A stretch of 33,852 nt of DNA, from positions 1 through 33,852 of the IMG/VR virus record IMGVR_UViG_3300031758_000292. One strand, given 5' to 3'. Below are positions 6,506 to 16,503 of the stretch, in pieces (position 1 is the first letter of the stretch; every line of letters begins with the position of its first letter). The notes below the pieces were generated by a model. It did no database searches. It was not told the DNA's origin and saw only the letters and a program-made list of their open reading frames with translations. A program made the translations under genes and the position numbers. This DNA comes from a virus.

Positions 6506-9376
6506 TTATAAACCTTTGTTATTTCTACAATTATTTAAATCTATTCTTAATTGCTCTATTTGTAATTGTTGTTCTTTAATACCTTCAATTAGTAATGCTA
6601 CTAACTTATCGTATTTAACTGCTTTGAATCCACTTTCTCTCGTCTGAACTAATTGTGGTAATACTGCTTCAATTTCTTGTGCAATTACACCCACATCGTT
6701 TCCTTCGTATCCGTGCTCAACTTTATTTTCTTCTTTCCAATCGTAAGTGTTACCACTAATCTTTCTGATTTTGTCGATTGCGTTTTCAATTGGTTTGATG
6801 TTTTCTTTGAAACGAATATCAGAAGATGAGAATGCTACAACATCATTTGCCGCATCAATTCTACCAGCGGTAGCGGATGCTGTCATACCAATACCCAATG
6901 AGTTGAATTGTACGTTAGATGATGTTGCTACTGCTTGTCCGATTGCAATTGTTGGGGTTGCTCCCTCACCACTATTATTTGTAATAGTAACACCAGTTCC
7001 TTGTACCAAAGATGCTACATAATCACCCGTTGTATCAGTGCCCAATGCAACTTGATTTGCCGCTACCGTAGTTGCAAATGAAACATTACCTAAATTTGTA
7101 ATAGTTCCTGTACCAGTTACATCACCAGTTAAAGTGATTGTAATATCAGTACCTTCCAAATTACTTAATCTTGTTAATGCAGAAGAACTAAATGCTTCTA
7201 AATTAGCAGTTTCAACTTCCAATACACCTAATCTAGTGATTGCAGAACCACTTGCAGTTGATAATTGGTCTAATCTACTCGTTTGTGTAGTGTTAGTCGT
7301 ATCATTTGATGCGGTGTATGAGTTTAATGAACTCAATATGCCGATTACTTGCGATGAACCACTAACAACCGTTTCTGCATTTAATCTTGTCTTAATTGTT
7401 GTATTAATAGAAGATGTAAATAATTCTAAATTAGCAGCTTCAACTTCTAATGCCGATAATCTAGTTAATGCAGAAGAACTAAATGATTCTAAATTAGCAG
7501 TTTCAATTAGTAAACTCGCAGTTGTGGAGTTTACATTTGAATTAAATACTGAAATATCAACTCCATCAACTGTTCCTGATATTGTTATACTACCAGTTAC
7601 TGCTACATTTGAACCCAATGAAATTGTAGTTCCATCATCAAATATATTTGAATCTACGATATGCTCTTTACCAGTTCCTTTTACTAATCTATTATTTGTT
7701 AAGTAAGTTTCATTACCTAAATTATTATAAGTTTCAGGACCCATCAATAGAACCGATGATGTTGTATCAGTTCCATTTCCTCTGTGAATAAATAGAAGTT
7801 CGTCTTGTACCGCATCGTATAGGAATGAACCAGAACCACCAGATGAACCACTGTCTATAATTTGTAATCCTGCAAATCTAGATGATGGAGTTGCTGTATT
7901 TAATGTTACAATTGATGCTCCAATTACTAAATTTGAAGAACTAATAGTTTGAATTGATGAAGAACCTAATACAATTAAATCTTCTGTTACAGTCAATGAA
8001 CCACTAACAGTTTGAGAACCGTTAAATGTATTTGTTGAATTTGTTCTTGCAAAAGTCCCACTAACTGCCTCATTTGCTGCAACTCTTTGTGTTAAACTTG
8101 CAGTTGTAGAGTTTAAGTTTGTTATTGAAATATCTTGTGAGTCATTTGTAGTTTTAGCAGCTGATGCCGAACTAATTAATGAACCTGTGATAGTTGCTAA
8201 TGCACTATTTTGAGTTAATTGCGAACCACTAAAATTATTTAAATTTGATACTGAAATATTTAAACTAGCGGTAGTTGATTCTAAATTAGTTAATCTACCA
8301 TCTTGTGAGTCATTTGTAGTTTTAGCAGCTGATGCTGAACTAATTAATGAACCACTTATTGTTGATAAAGCAGTATCAAATGCGGAAAATCCAGTTGTTG
8401 ATTGTAAAGTTACTTGAGATGAACCACTTACAACCCCATTTGTTGCTGCAATGGAACCAGTGATGTTTGCACGAATTGAGCCCGATATTTCAACTACCGA
8501 ACCACTATTACCTATAGTAATAAACTCACTATTATATGCTCCAATTTGTACATAATCACCATATACTAATGCTTGTGATTGTCCATTTTTTAAATCTTGG
8601 ACAGATACATTTGCTGTATTGCCACCAAGTACCCCTCCCGAAGGATATGCCTGCATATGTGCTCTGAATGGTGATACATTTAATTCCGCACCATAAGTTG
8701 GATTAGAATCATTATCAAAAGAATGTATTTGTAAAGAATGTTCGTATGTATCCGTACCATCATTCCAATGTTCAATTGCAATACCAATACCTTCATAAGG
8801 TCTGCCATTAGATGCAGTAAATGGTGCAAGTCTTAAAAAGTGTGACTCGCTTCCTACTGATGGCCATCCTCTTGTAAATTCTATATTAGAACCACTTGCA
8901 ATCAATGAACCAGTTATACTTACACCGTTTGAAAAGTTTTGAGAACCATCTGCATTAGCAGATAATGTAGATATAACTGTATTATTTGCTACAAATTTAA
9001 TAGAGCCTGTTGAAACATACAAATCTCTCCAAACTTTAGTAGCAGAACCTAAATCAAATGCATTTGTAGTTTGTGGGATAAGTGAAGAACTTAAAGATGC
9101 TACAACATTTACAGTATCTGCAGTTGCATCACCAATTGTAATAGCTCCACCAATTGTTACGTTACCTCCAATGTTTGCGTTGCCAGTAATATCCAATCCA
9201 GAACCTGAAATAGGTCCGAAATTTCCTGTGCTACCTGTACCACCTGCTGATAAAACGATGTCTCCGTTTGGACCACCGACTAATAGAGTTCCTAATGTTG
9301 TGTTTACGAATGGTTCTCCGAATGCTAACGAACCTGATTGTTGTGCGGTTGTCCCACGTCTAAATTTAAGTGCCAT
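6506..9376 (-). CDS. Long tail fibre protein with C-terminal peptidase S74 chaperone domain (956 aa)
   Basis: The N-terminus MALKFRRGTTAQQSGSLAFG matches the Mtd-like start shared with neighbouring fibres. Next come a beta-rich shaft with repeated SGSSQV and 'KTTNDSQ' segments, a module reading GLQIIDSGSSGGSGSFLYDA and ETYNNLGNETYLTNNR that is shared with the 531-aa fibre, and short coiled-coil repeats. Residues 851-956 are a peptidase S74 domain beginning SSDIRFKENIKPIENAIDKI. Ser852 and Lys857 are spaced as in the Ser-Lys dyad of endosialidase-type chaperones, which trimerise the fibre and then cut themselves off. It therefore probably forms a trimeric host-recognition fibre. The glycosyltransferase gene follows 3 bases later. 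Confidence 0.88.
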   Translation of the reverse strand: MALKFRRGTTAQQSGSLAFGEPFVNTTLGTLLVGGPNGDIVLSAGGTGSTGNFGPISGSGLDITGNANIGGNVTIGGAITIGDATADTVNVVASLSSSLIPQTTNAFDLGSATKVWRDLYVSTGSIKFVANNTVISTLSANADGSQNFSNGVSITGSLIASGSNIEFTRGWPSVGSESHFLRLAPFTASNGRPYEGIGIAIEHWNDGTDTYEHSLQIHSFDNDSNPTYGAELNVSPFRAHMQAYPSGGVLGGNTANVSVQDLKNGQSQALVYGDYVQIGAYNSEFITIGNSGSVVEISGSIRANITGSIAATNGVVSGSSQVTLQSTTGFSAFDTALSTISGSLISSASAAKTTNDSQDGRLTNLESTTASLNISVSNLNNFSGSQLTQNSALATITGSLISSASAAKTTNDSQDISITNLNSTTASLTQRVAANEAVSGTFARTNSTNTFNGSQTVSGSLTVTEDLIVLGSSSIQTISSSNLVIGASIVTLNTATPSSRFAGLQIIDSGSSGGSGSFLYDAVQDELLFIHRGNGTDTTSSVLLMGPETYNNLGNETYLTNNRLVKGTGKEHIVDSNIFDDGTTISLGSNVAVTGSITISGTVDGVDISVFNSNVNSTTASLLIETANLESFSSSALTRLSALEVEAANLELFTSSINTTIKTRLNAETVVSGSSQVIGILSSLNSYTASNDTTNTTQTSRLDQLSTASGSAITRLGVLEVETANLEAFSSSALTRLSNLEGTDITITLTGDVTGTGTITNLGNVSFATTVAANQVALGTDTTGDYVASLVQGTGVTITNNSGEGATPTIAIGQAVATSSNVQFNSLGIGMTASATAGRIDAANDVVAFSSSDIRFKENIKPIENAIDKIRKISGNTYDWKEENKVEHGYEGNDVGVIAQEIEAVLPQLVQTRESGFKAVKYDKLVALLIEGIKEQQLQIEQLRIDLNNCRNNKGL

Positions 9377-9423
9377 CTAGTTTACCTTTTTTTTAGTACG
9401 TTAATAAAATTATTATGTATGTG

Positions 9424-9434
9424 TATAAATATCT
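9424..9434 (-). promoter_or_regulatory. AGATATTTATA element upstream of the 956-aa fibre
   Basis: The copy overlaps the TAG stop of the preceding fibre gene and lies 47 bases before the next start codon. Confidence 0.5.
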
Positions 9435-11028
9435 ATTTATTTTCCAATACTTTAATTTTAGCTGATAATTCTTTGATTGCCTCAATTAGTAATGGAACTA
9501 TTTTTTCATATTGAACTGCTTTAAATCCGTTATCTCTATTTGTTACAATTTGTGGAAGTATTTGTTCAATTTCTTGTGCAATTACCCCAACATCATTTCC
9601 TTTATGAGAATGAACTACATCATATCCCTCTTTCCAATCGTAAGTGTTACCACTAATTGATTCAACTTTTTCTAATGCATTTTGAATTGGTTGGATATTT
9701 TCTTTTAATCTAATATCAGATGAATAAAATGCAGTAATATCTCCAGTTGCTCTAATCTCACCAGTAGTTGTTGATGCGGCAGTTCCTATACCCAATGAAT
9801 TGAATTGTGGATTTGCATCGGTTTTTATACTCTGTGCTAATGTCAATGTTACATCTGCACTTTCCAATCCGGAACCCGCAGCAGTTAAACCATTAGAAGT
9901 ATTGCCCGTAATAGTTTGAACATAATTACCAGATGTTCTCGTTCCTAATGCAATATCACCCGTTGTGGATGCTACATTGATTTGAGATGAACCAGAAACA
10001 ACACCATCCGTATTTAATTTATCTTTAATAGTTGTATTAATGGATGATGTAAATGTATTTAAACTCCCAGTCGAAGTTTCTAATAAACCTAATCTAGTAT
10101 TTGCTGATGATGTAAATGTTTCTATATTTGTTATAGAAATTTTAGCAGAAGCAGAAAATGTATTTAATTCAGTTAAAATTGATATTATTTGAGATGAACC
10201 CGATACAATCCCCGCAGGTATATTTGATAAATTAGGATACGAAACTTGTGATGAACCAGATACTAATGTAGTTCCAGTTGCGTAAAATGTTCCGTTTACA
10301 ACCGAATTTGACCCAAGAGTTATTAAAGTTCCAGTATCAGTGATATTTGAATCATTGAGGTGTTCTTTACCACTTCCTTTTGGTACTCTATTATTTGTAA
10401 GATAGGTTTCATTTCCTAAATCATCGTATGTTTCAGGTCCTAATAGGAAATGGGATGATGTTACATTTGTTCCATTACCTCTGTGTACAAATATGAATTC
10501 ATCTTGAAGTGCATCATATAGGAATGAACCAGATTGTCCTGCGGAACCACTATCGATTACTGCAATACCACCAAATCTTACCGATGGTTGATTTACTGCT
10601 ACAGTAATTAAATTAGTTCCAATATCTAAAGTAGATGAACTAATATGTTGTATAGATGATGAACCCAAAACTACAAAATCTTGAGTTACAGTTAATGAAC
10701 CACTAATTATTTGATTATCAGTAAATGTATTTACCGCAGCTAATCTTGCAAAACTAGATGTTAATTGAGAAGAACCCGAAACTACACCTTCTGGAAGATT
10801 TGAACTAACGCTTCCTATTTGTAATTGAGTCCAACCATTTGAATTTCCAACATTTGTGGTATCAGTCAATACCCATATTGTGTTACTATCTTGTTGAAAA
10901 ACTAGTAACCCTTCATATACATTAGCAGATGATAAAGCGTAACGGGCAGTCTGGTCCGCTAATGTTATTCTAGCATCAACGGGTTCGTTGTTAGTTATGT
11001 TAAATCCACCAGGTAATATAATTGCCAT
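9433..11028 (-). CDS. Tail fibre protein with C-terminal peptidase S74 domain (531 aa)
   Basis: A shorter relative of the 956-aa fibre. The N-terminus (MAIILPGGFNITNNEPVDAR) differs from the Mtd-like start of its neighbours. The centre contains the shared module FGGIAVIDSGSAGQSGSFLY and YDDLGNETYLTNNRVPKGSG, followed by TSSANTRLG-type coiled-coil segments and SGSSQ motifs. The S74 domain occupies residues 436-531 (SSDIRLKENIQPIQNALEKV, then GNTYDWKEG, and VGVIAQEIEQILP) with Ser437 and Lys442 as candidate dyad. It starts 14 bases after the 1513-aa fibre with no terminator or motif between, so the two are cotranscribed. Two fibres with S74 chaperones may assemble independently or be alternative tips. 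The stop is TAG. Confidence 0.87.
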   Translation of the reverse strand: MAIILPGGFNITNNEPVDARITLADQTARYALSSANVYEGLLVFQQDSNTIWVLTDTTNVGNSNGWTQLQIGSVSSNLPEGVVSGSSQLTSSFARLAAVNTFTDNQIISGSLTVTQDFVVLGSSSIQHISSSTLDIGTNLITVAVNQPSVRFGGIAVIDSGSAGQSGSFLYDALQDEFIFVHRGNGTNVTSSHFLLGPETYDDLGNETYLTNNRVPKGSGKEHLNDSNITDTGTLITLGSNSVVNGTFYATGTTLVSGSSQVSYPNLSNIPAGIVSGSSQIISILTELNTFSASAKISITNIETFTSSANTRLGLLETSTGSLNTFTSSINTTIKDKLNTDGVVSGSSQINVASTTGDIALGTRTSGNYVQTITGNTSNGLTAAGSGLESADVTLTLAQSIKTDANPQFNSLGIGTAASTTTGEIRATGDITAFYSSDIRLKENIQPIQNALEKVESISGNTYDWKEGYDVVHSHKGNDVGVIAQEIEQILPQIVTNRDNGFKAVQYEKIVPLLIEAIKELSAKIKVLENK

Positions 11029-11042
11029 TTCTTATTTTTATT

Positions 11043-14000
11043 TTATGTTAATGTATATGTTATGCTACTTCCTGCACCACCTGCATTCGGAACAGTTGTT
11101 CTGTAAACCTTATACTGTCCAATCGTTGTTAATGTAAATTGTCCTAATACCGCAAAACCACTCGTTGAGATACCTGTTAAGTTTGGTCTTGCTGAATCAA
11201 ATACTATATAAAGATATTTATCACCCGTCCAACTAATTGTTAGGGTTTGTCCACTTGCAGTAGTTGTTCCTTTTGATATTGTACCAATTGAACCACCCAA
11301 TGTAGTATCCCATGCTCCAATATTTTCCAATTCTCCGGCAGTAAATGAAGATGCGTCACTTGCACCATATCTTAAACTTCTAATTTTTGTATAAGTAGTA
11401 GTTGTCGTAGATGTGGTTGTTAAATCTGGTATATTATCACCTATTGGAGATGCGTAGTTCGCAGTAGCGGTTATACTAATTGAAGTAGAACCCGTTGCAG
11501 AACCTGTCACAAAGTATGGTGTACTAACATTTGTTGTAGTATTTACCAAATTCCAACTATTAGATGGGTCTGCTGATGAAGATGTGAATGAAATACTACC
11601 AGTCGCACCTTGTTCGATTTGATTTGATGATGCCCCTAACTGAACTGTCGCAGTTGGTGTCAACGTAGGAGAAGCGGGGCTTGATTTGGAAATTGTTCCA
11701 GTAGCCGTAGTTGACGTTTTATACAAAGTACCATCTAATGGAGAACTTGCAGTATATTCTAATCTATATGTATGTGAACCAGATGTAGTTGTACTGAATG
11801 ATAATGATGTTCCACTACCAACTTCAGTTAATAAAGTAGAACCTTCGTATAAAGATGCACTTACTAATGTATATCCCTGATTACTCCAAGTACCATTTAC
11901 AATGTACGCATCATTTACATTATTAAATCTATCTGTTAAAAATCCACTTAAAGATGTTGCTATTGATGTTGGTATTGCTGGAGTTCCGAAAATAAATTTC
12001 AAAGTTCCATTTATAAATGTTACTGCCACATTACTATCAAAATCTGCCACTTCGATTCCTGTTAATTGTTCTATACTATTTGTTACATAATTGATATATC
12101 CACTACTTGATTCTAATGCTGCAATAGATGCGGATACGGATTCACTAAAAGATGATGTAAATGTATTTAAATTTTCAATCGAAATTTTAGCAGAAGCAGA
12201 AAATGTATTTAATTGTGTTAAAGGATTTCCTCCACTAATTCCACCAATTCCTTCTAAATACACAAGTCTTTCTTCGTGGTCTTTAACAGACGATGTCATC
12301 AATGATGCACTTATATATGATTGAGATGCGGATATTATTAATGAACCCGTAATCGTTGCTAATGCAGTATTTTGAGTTAATTGAGAACCTGTGAAATTAT
12401 TTAAACTTGCAGTAGTTTGGTAAATAGATTCCAACGAAGCGGTTACACTTGCACTAAATAAATTTATAGATGCAGTAGTTTGGTAAACGGATTCCAACGA
12501 AGCAGTTACACTTGCACTAAAATTATTTAAACTTGCGGTAGTTTGGTAAACGGATTCTAATGATGATGTTACACTTGCACTAAAATTATTTAAACTTGCC
12601 GTAGTTTCGTAAATAGAACTCAACGAAGCAGTTACACTTGCACTAAAATTATTTAAACTTGCGGTAGTTTGGTAAACGGATTCTAATGATGATGTTACAC
12701 TTGCACTAAATAAATTTAAAGATGCTGATGATTGGTGAATACTTGCCAAATCATTATTTACAGATTGAGTATATAAATTTAAACTCGCAGTCGTCTGATA
12801 TACGGAAACCAATGAAGCCGTTACACTTGCACTAAATAAGTTTAATGAAGAGGTAGTTTGATAAATGGATTCTAATGAAGTGGTTACACTTGCACTAAAA
12901 TTATTTAAACTTGCCGTAGTTTGATTTAAAGAGGCAGTTGTATTATTTATTTCAGTTAATTGTAGTGAAGATGTAAATACACTATCACCACCTGCTAAAA
13001 GTATTTTTGATTCAGCTCCTTTTTTACCAGCCTTCCAATAATCGATTGTACTATCCCATAACAATGAACCCGATAGTAAAGAACCACCAGTTGCATCCGT
13101 TACTTCAATACCCGCTTGGGTTTGAGAATATCCATAATTTAATTGTATTATGTTATCTCCAATATTAACTTCATTACTATGAACTGTTGTAGTTACACCT
13201 AATACTGATAAATTTCCTAAAATGGTTGTATTAACACCATCAACTGTGATTGCAGTTTTTAAAGATGATGTATAGGAATTTAAACTAGCCGTAGTTTGAT
13301 ATATAGATTCTAATGATGAGGTTACACTTGCACTAAAATTATTTAGTGGATTTAATATAGATATTATTTGTGATGAACCTGATACTAGCGTTGGTTTATT
13401 TAGAACATTTGCAAATTCTACGTCAGCAGCGGTTACACCAGTCAATCCACTACCATCCCCAACAAATGAAGAACTAATTACCGATGCACTTACATATCCA
13501 CTAAAGTATGTATTAGATGAACTAATCAATAGTTCATTTACATTTGCACTGATTGTGTATTCGGATGTAGTTGTTACTTCACCTAATCCAGCCAATTTCA
13601 AACTTGCCAATCCTTCTCTTGCGGTTAAATTAGCCTGTGTAAATGTACCACCTACCAATACATTATCATTTGGTAGAAGTGTTACCGAGTTTACACTACC
13701 TGTGTTTAATCTATATGTACTAGTAGAAAATCCATCTATGAGACTTCCATTATCATAATCTACTATTATAAATCTATTAGTGGTTTGATATGATGCTAGA
13801 GGATTTCCAAGACTGGTAAAACTACCACCTATTAATATTTTATCACCATCGTAAAAATCAAAATCATTTACATATTGTACTCCTGGAGTATTTTGGTCTG
13901 AACCACTTATGTATAGTCTAAATCCATTATCATATGCACCCCTTCCAAAAGCCACATCATCGGTTGTTAATCTTGCAAATCCGGCATTTCTACCTTGTGC

Positions 14001-15584
14001 TCCTACTCTAGTATCTTTAAATCTACCAGCAATATAGATATAACCATTATCACCTGCGGTGTAGGCATCAGTTACTTTAATTTTTTGAATTCTATCTAAA
14101 CTATTACCAGTAGCTATATCTAAATTATTACCAGCAAATCCAAAATCTAAAGCACCACTAGGATGAAGTTTTACAAGATGATGGTAGTCGGAGAATGAAT
14201 TCCATTGTTGAAAATCACCACCAATTAAAATTGCCTCTTCGGAACCACTAGGTAGTAATGCTACTGAATAAAAATTATCATCTCCAAATCCAGGAGATGT
14301 AGATACTACTAAAGAAGTATCAATAGTACCATCTGGATTTACTCGTCTACTTCCTGATGGAAAACTACCTACACAAACTATTTTATTATCGCTTTGAATT
14401 GCAATATCTCTAATTTCACCAAATGAACCCCAAGATTGAGCCTCAAATGATGTATCTAATATACCATCGGAATCTAACCTTGCAAGTCCATAACGCAATG
14501 CACCATTAACTCTACTAAAATTACCACCTACTATAATTTTACCATCAGATTGAGTAACAAATGTATTTACATATCCGCCAGTATCACCTCCTATTGTTGT
14601 ACTAAATACAGGTGCGGAGAAAGAAGTATCTATCGTACCATTCGAATTTAATCTTGCTATATCATTTGTAGTATGTCCATCTACAGATGTAAATCTACCA
14701 GCAATTAATATCTTACCATCACCTAATACTAATGATTTTTTTATAATTGTAGATTCTGAACCTGAAAAATCTAAATTGAATGTGGAATTTAAAGCAGGTA
14801 TATTTTGTGTCAATGATGCATCTAATTCAAACCCATCAGAATTAATACTACCACTCACTAAAACTGAACCAGATAGTATTGTTGGACCTATATTTCTAAA
14901 AGTAGATGAACCACTAATAGTTAAGGAACCACTAATAGTTTGATTACCTACAAATATATTACTTCCAGTAGTCGCATAACTTGCAGTTACACTTTGTAAA
15001 TTATCTACTTCACCTTGTAATGATGAAGTGATAAGTTCTATATTATCTAATCTACTATCAGCAGATTGAGTAAAAGTGTTATATCCAGTATTGATTGATT
15101 CTTGTGATGCAGTAAATGCATTTAAAGATTGAGATACAATTGATATTGCATCAAATTGGGAATCTATTGAAGATGATAATAATACTATATCAATACCATT
15201 TACACTACCAGTAAAAGATGCACTTATACTATTAGCATATACAGTTCTCCATTTTGCACCAGATGTTCCTAAATCGAGAGTTCCGTTTCCACCTGGAACT
15301 AAATTAGTTGTAAATACACCTGGAACACTAATATTATCCCCGGTGTTGTTTCCTAAAAATAAGTTACCAGATATTGCAACATCACCACTAAAATATGCGT
15401 TTGATGCGGTTATATTTCCTGTCAATATAACATCACCATTTACAGGTGCATTTAAAGTTAATACATTGTAGTTATTTGAACCACTACCAAATTGTAAAGA
15501 ACCAGAACCCTGATGTAGATATAATTCACCTTCTGTAAGTGATTCATTTGTAGTTCCTCTTCTTATTTGAAATATAGCTGCCAT
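11043..15584 (-). CDS. Giant fibre/adhesin with Delta-60 beta-propeller and coiled-coil repeats (1513 aa)
   Basis: The order of parts is as follows. An Mtd-like N-terminus (MAAIFQIRRGTTNESLTEGE) is followed by an 'LDLGTSGAKWRTVYA' shaft module. A Delta-60 repeat beta-propeller occupies roughly residues 275-665, with units such as DGKILIAGRFTSVDGHTTND and IARLNSNGTIDTSF. A shared module reads AGIEVTDATGG and GSLLWDSTIDYW. Then come 21-residue repeats of the type NNFSASVTSSLESVYQTTAS, and finally Ig-like or jelly-roll Ser/Thr-rich strands at the C-terminus. There is no S74 domain. The spacing of F, V, L and I in the repeats suits a trimeric coiled coil. Its size and position suggest a main long fibre or a host-binding spike. 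Function is inferred from architecture only. Confidence 0.85.
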   Translation of the reverse strand: MAAIFQIRRGTTNESLTEGELYLHQGSGSLQFGSGSNNYNVLTLNAPVNGDVILTGNITASNAYFSGDVAISGNLFLGNNTGDNISVPGVFTTNLVPGGNGTLDLGTSGAKWRTVYANSISASFTGSVNGIDIVLLSSSIDSQFDAISIVSQSLNAFTASQESINTGYNTFTQSADSRLDNIELITSSLQGEVDNLQSVTASYATTGSNIFVGNQTISGSLTISGSSTFRNIGPTILSGSVLVSGSINSDGFELDASLTQNIPALNSTFNLDFSGSESTIIKKSLVLGDGKILIAGRFTSVDGHTTNDIARLNSNGTIDTSFSAPVFSTTIGGDTGGYVNTFVTQSDGKIIVGGNFSRVNGALRYGLARLDSDGILDTSFEAQSWGSFGEIRDIAIQSDNKIVCVGSFPSGSRRVNPDGTIDTSLVVSTSPGFGDDNFYSVALLPSGSEEAILIGGDFQQWNSFSDYHHLVKLHPSGALDFGFAGNNLDIATGNSLDRIQKIKVTDAYTAGDNGYIYIAGRFKDTRVGAQGRNAGFARLTTDDVAFGRGAYDNGFRLYISGSDQNTPGVQYVNDFDFYDGDKILIGGSFTSLGNPLASYQTTNRFIIVDYDNGSLIDGFSTSTYRLNTGSVNSVTLLPNDNVLVGGTFTQANLTAREGLASLKLAGLGEVTTTSEYTISANVNELLISSSNTYFSGYVSASVISSSFVGDGSGLTGVTAADVEFANVLNKPTLVSGSSQIISILNPLNNFSASVTSSLESIYQTTASLNSYTSSLKTAITVDGVNTTILGNLSVLGVTTTVHSNEVNIGDNIIQLNYGYSQTQAGIEVTDATGGSLLSGSLLWDSTIDYWKAGKKGAESKILLAGGDSVFTSSLQLTEINNTTASLNQTTASLNNFSASVTTSLESIYQTTSSLNLFSASVTASLVSVYQTTASLNLYTQSVNNDLASIHQSSASLNLFSASVTSSLESVYQTTASLNNFSASVTASLSSIYETTASLNNFSASVTSSLESVYQTTASLNNFSASVTASLESVYQTTASINLFSASVTASLESIYQTTASLNNFTGSQLTQNTALATITGSLIISASQSYISASLMTSSVKDHEERLVYLEGIGGISGGNPLTQLNTFSASAKISIENLNTFTSSFSESVSASIAALESSSGYINYVTNSIEQLTGIEVADFDSNVAVTFINGTLKFIFGTPAIPTSIATSLSGFLTDRFNNVNDAYIVNGTWSNQGYTLVSASLYEGSTLLTEVGSGTSLSFSTTTSGSHTYRLEYTASSPLDGTLYKTSTTATGTISKSSPASPTLTPTATVQLGASSNQIEQGATGSISFTSSSADPSNSWNLVNTTTNVSTPYFVTGSATGSTSISITATANYASPIGDNIPDLTTTSTTTTTYTKIRSLRYGASDASSFTAGELENIGAWDTTLGGSIGTISKGTTTASGQTLTISWTGDKYLYIVFDSARPNLTGISTSGFAVLGQFTLTTIGQYKVYRTTVPNAGGAGSSITYTLT
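12400..12915. repeat. 63-bp tandem repeats encoding a 21-aa coiled-coil unit
   Basis: The 16-mer ttacacttgcactaaa recurs at 12443, 12506, 12569, 12632, 12695, 12821 and 12884, exactly 63 bases apart, with a diverged unit at about 12758. The period is three heptads, in frame with the 1513-aa fibre. Confidence 0.92.
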
Positions 15585-15604
15585 TTATTGTTATTTCTGT
15601 TTTG

Positions 15605-15615
15605 TATAAATATCT
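15605..15615 (-). promoter_or_regulatory. AGATATTTATA element upstream of the 1513-aa fibre
   Basis: Overlaps the stop of the upstream gene by one base and lies 20 bases before the giant fibre's start codon. Confidence 0.5.
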
Positions 15616-16415
15616 TAAATATTAAAATCTAAATCACCTGATTCCGAAATATATTTTGCCAAGTGCATATAGTTTGCAGTTATACTGCCAGTTGTTACAT
15701 TTATTGCAGATGCACTTACCGATAAACGAGTAGTATTACCAATTACAACATCAAATGAACCTGTCCGTGCTATTGCTAGAGTATTAGCAGTTGAATCTTC
15801 TATGAAGTTTACAGTTCCTGCTGCTTCGGGGTCTAAATTAAAATCAAATGTGTTTGGTCCTGCGGATACACCAACTTCTGTTCCATTTACTAAAAATGAA
15901 CCACTTACAGAAACTGAACCTGTGAATGAATGAATATCATCGGATGTATTACCGAATTTAGAACTACCACTTTCAAAAAGTATAGATGAAGAAATTACTG
16001 ATATATTAAATTGTCTAGCATTTACTTCACCTAATACGGTTAAATTATTTGTAATGGTTTGAGAACCACTTAATATTAAGCTCCCACTTAATAATGCGGA
16101 ACTACCTGTAATATCTCCACTTATATCAATATCACCTGCTCCTATAATATCATTTGTTACATACAAATCTCTAGTTATATTGGCGTCTTGTGTTACTACT
16201 AATTCCCCAAAGGAACCCGTTCGAGTTAAGGCTATAGAGCCAGTTGTAATTGAGTTTGTTACTACAATACCTTCTATGGAATCTAAATTTCCGGAACGCT
16301 TAATAAATACCTTACCATCGTAAGTGTTTATTGCTATTTCCCCAACATTTAATGAACCAGTATCTGGTACTTTGCCAGGTAGCGATGAACGCTTTAGTAT
16401 AATACTTTGTGCCAT
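15615..16415 (-). CDS. Short fibre protein, Mtd-like N-terminus (266 aa)
   Basis: It begins MAQSIILKRSSLPGKVPDTG, SLNVGEIAINTYDGKVFIKR. This is the 'L.VGE...N.YDGK...' opening of many phage fibre and tropism-determinant-type proteins, which attach to the virion by this end. It continues with SGSL, SGSFLVNG-type strand repeats and ends ISESGDLDFNI. It is a close paralogue of the next gene to the right (16504-17154): both share PGKVPDTGSL-like, TNSITTGSI and DLYVTNDI/DLFVTRDI blocks. It carries no obvious receptor-binding or chaperone domain, so it could be a connector for a larger fibre. Confidence 0.78.
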   Translation of the reverse strand: MAQSIILKRSSLPGKVPDTGSLNVGEIAINTYDGKVFIKRSGNLDSIEGIVVTNSITTGSIALTRTGSFGELVVTQDANITRDLYVTNDIIGAGDIDISGDITGSSALLSGSLILSGSQTITNNLTVLGEVNARQFNISVISSSILFESGSSKFGNTSDDIHSFTGSVSVSGSFLVNGTEVGVSAGPNTFDFNLDPEAAGTVNFIEDSTANTLAIARTGSFDVVIGNTTRLSVSASAINVTTGSITANYMHLAKYISESGDLDFNI

Positions 16416-16449
16416 ATATATGAGCTGTAGATTATTTGATATTATGTAA

Positions 16450-16476
16450 TAAAAAAAGGTACTATATAGTACCTTT
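16450..16476 (-). terminator. Intrinsic terminator after the 216-aa fibre gene
   Basis: A perfect 22-base palindrome at 55-76 of this block (16455-16476) is followed on the minus strand by a T run (A at 16451-16457). The ATATTTATA element lies immediately before it. Confidence 0.8.
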
Positions 16477-16485
16477 ATAAATATA
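16476..16485 (-). promoter_or_regulatory. TATATTTATA element upstream of the 266-aa fibre
   Basis: Lies 60 bases before the start codon, and directly before a terminator hairpin, so a transcript starting here would begin at or inside the hairpin. Confidence 0.45.
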
Positions 16486-16503
16486 TGATATTTTTATAAT
16501 CGT

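Noticed and set aside
7134-7706. 190-aa open frame on the plus strand
   Set aside because: It is antisense to the 956-aa fibre, with a composition (Val/Asn/Leu-rich) that mirrors the repetitive fibre codons; no start context or domain.
12400-12915. CRISPR-like array
   Set aside because: The 63-bp repeats are contiguous, in frame, multiples of 21 codons and lack unique spacers.
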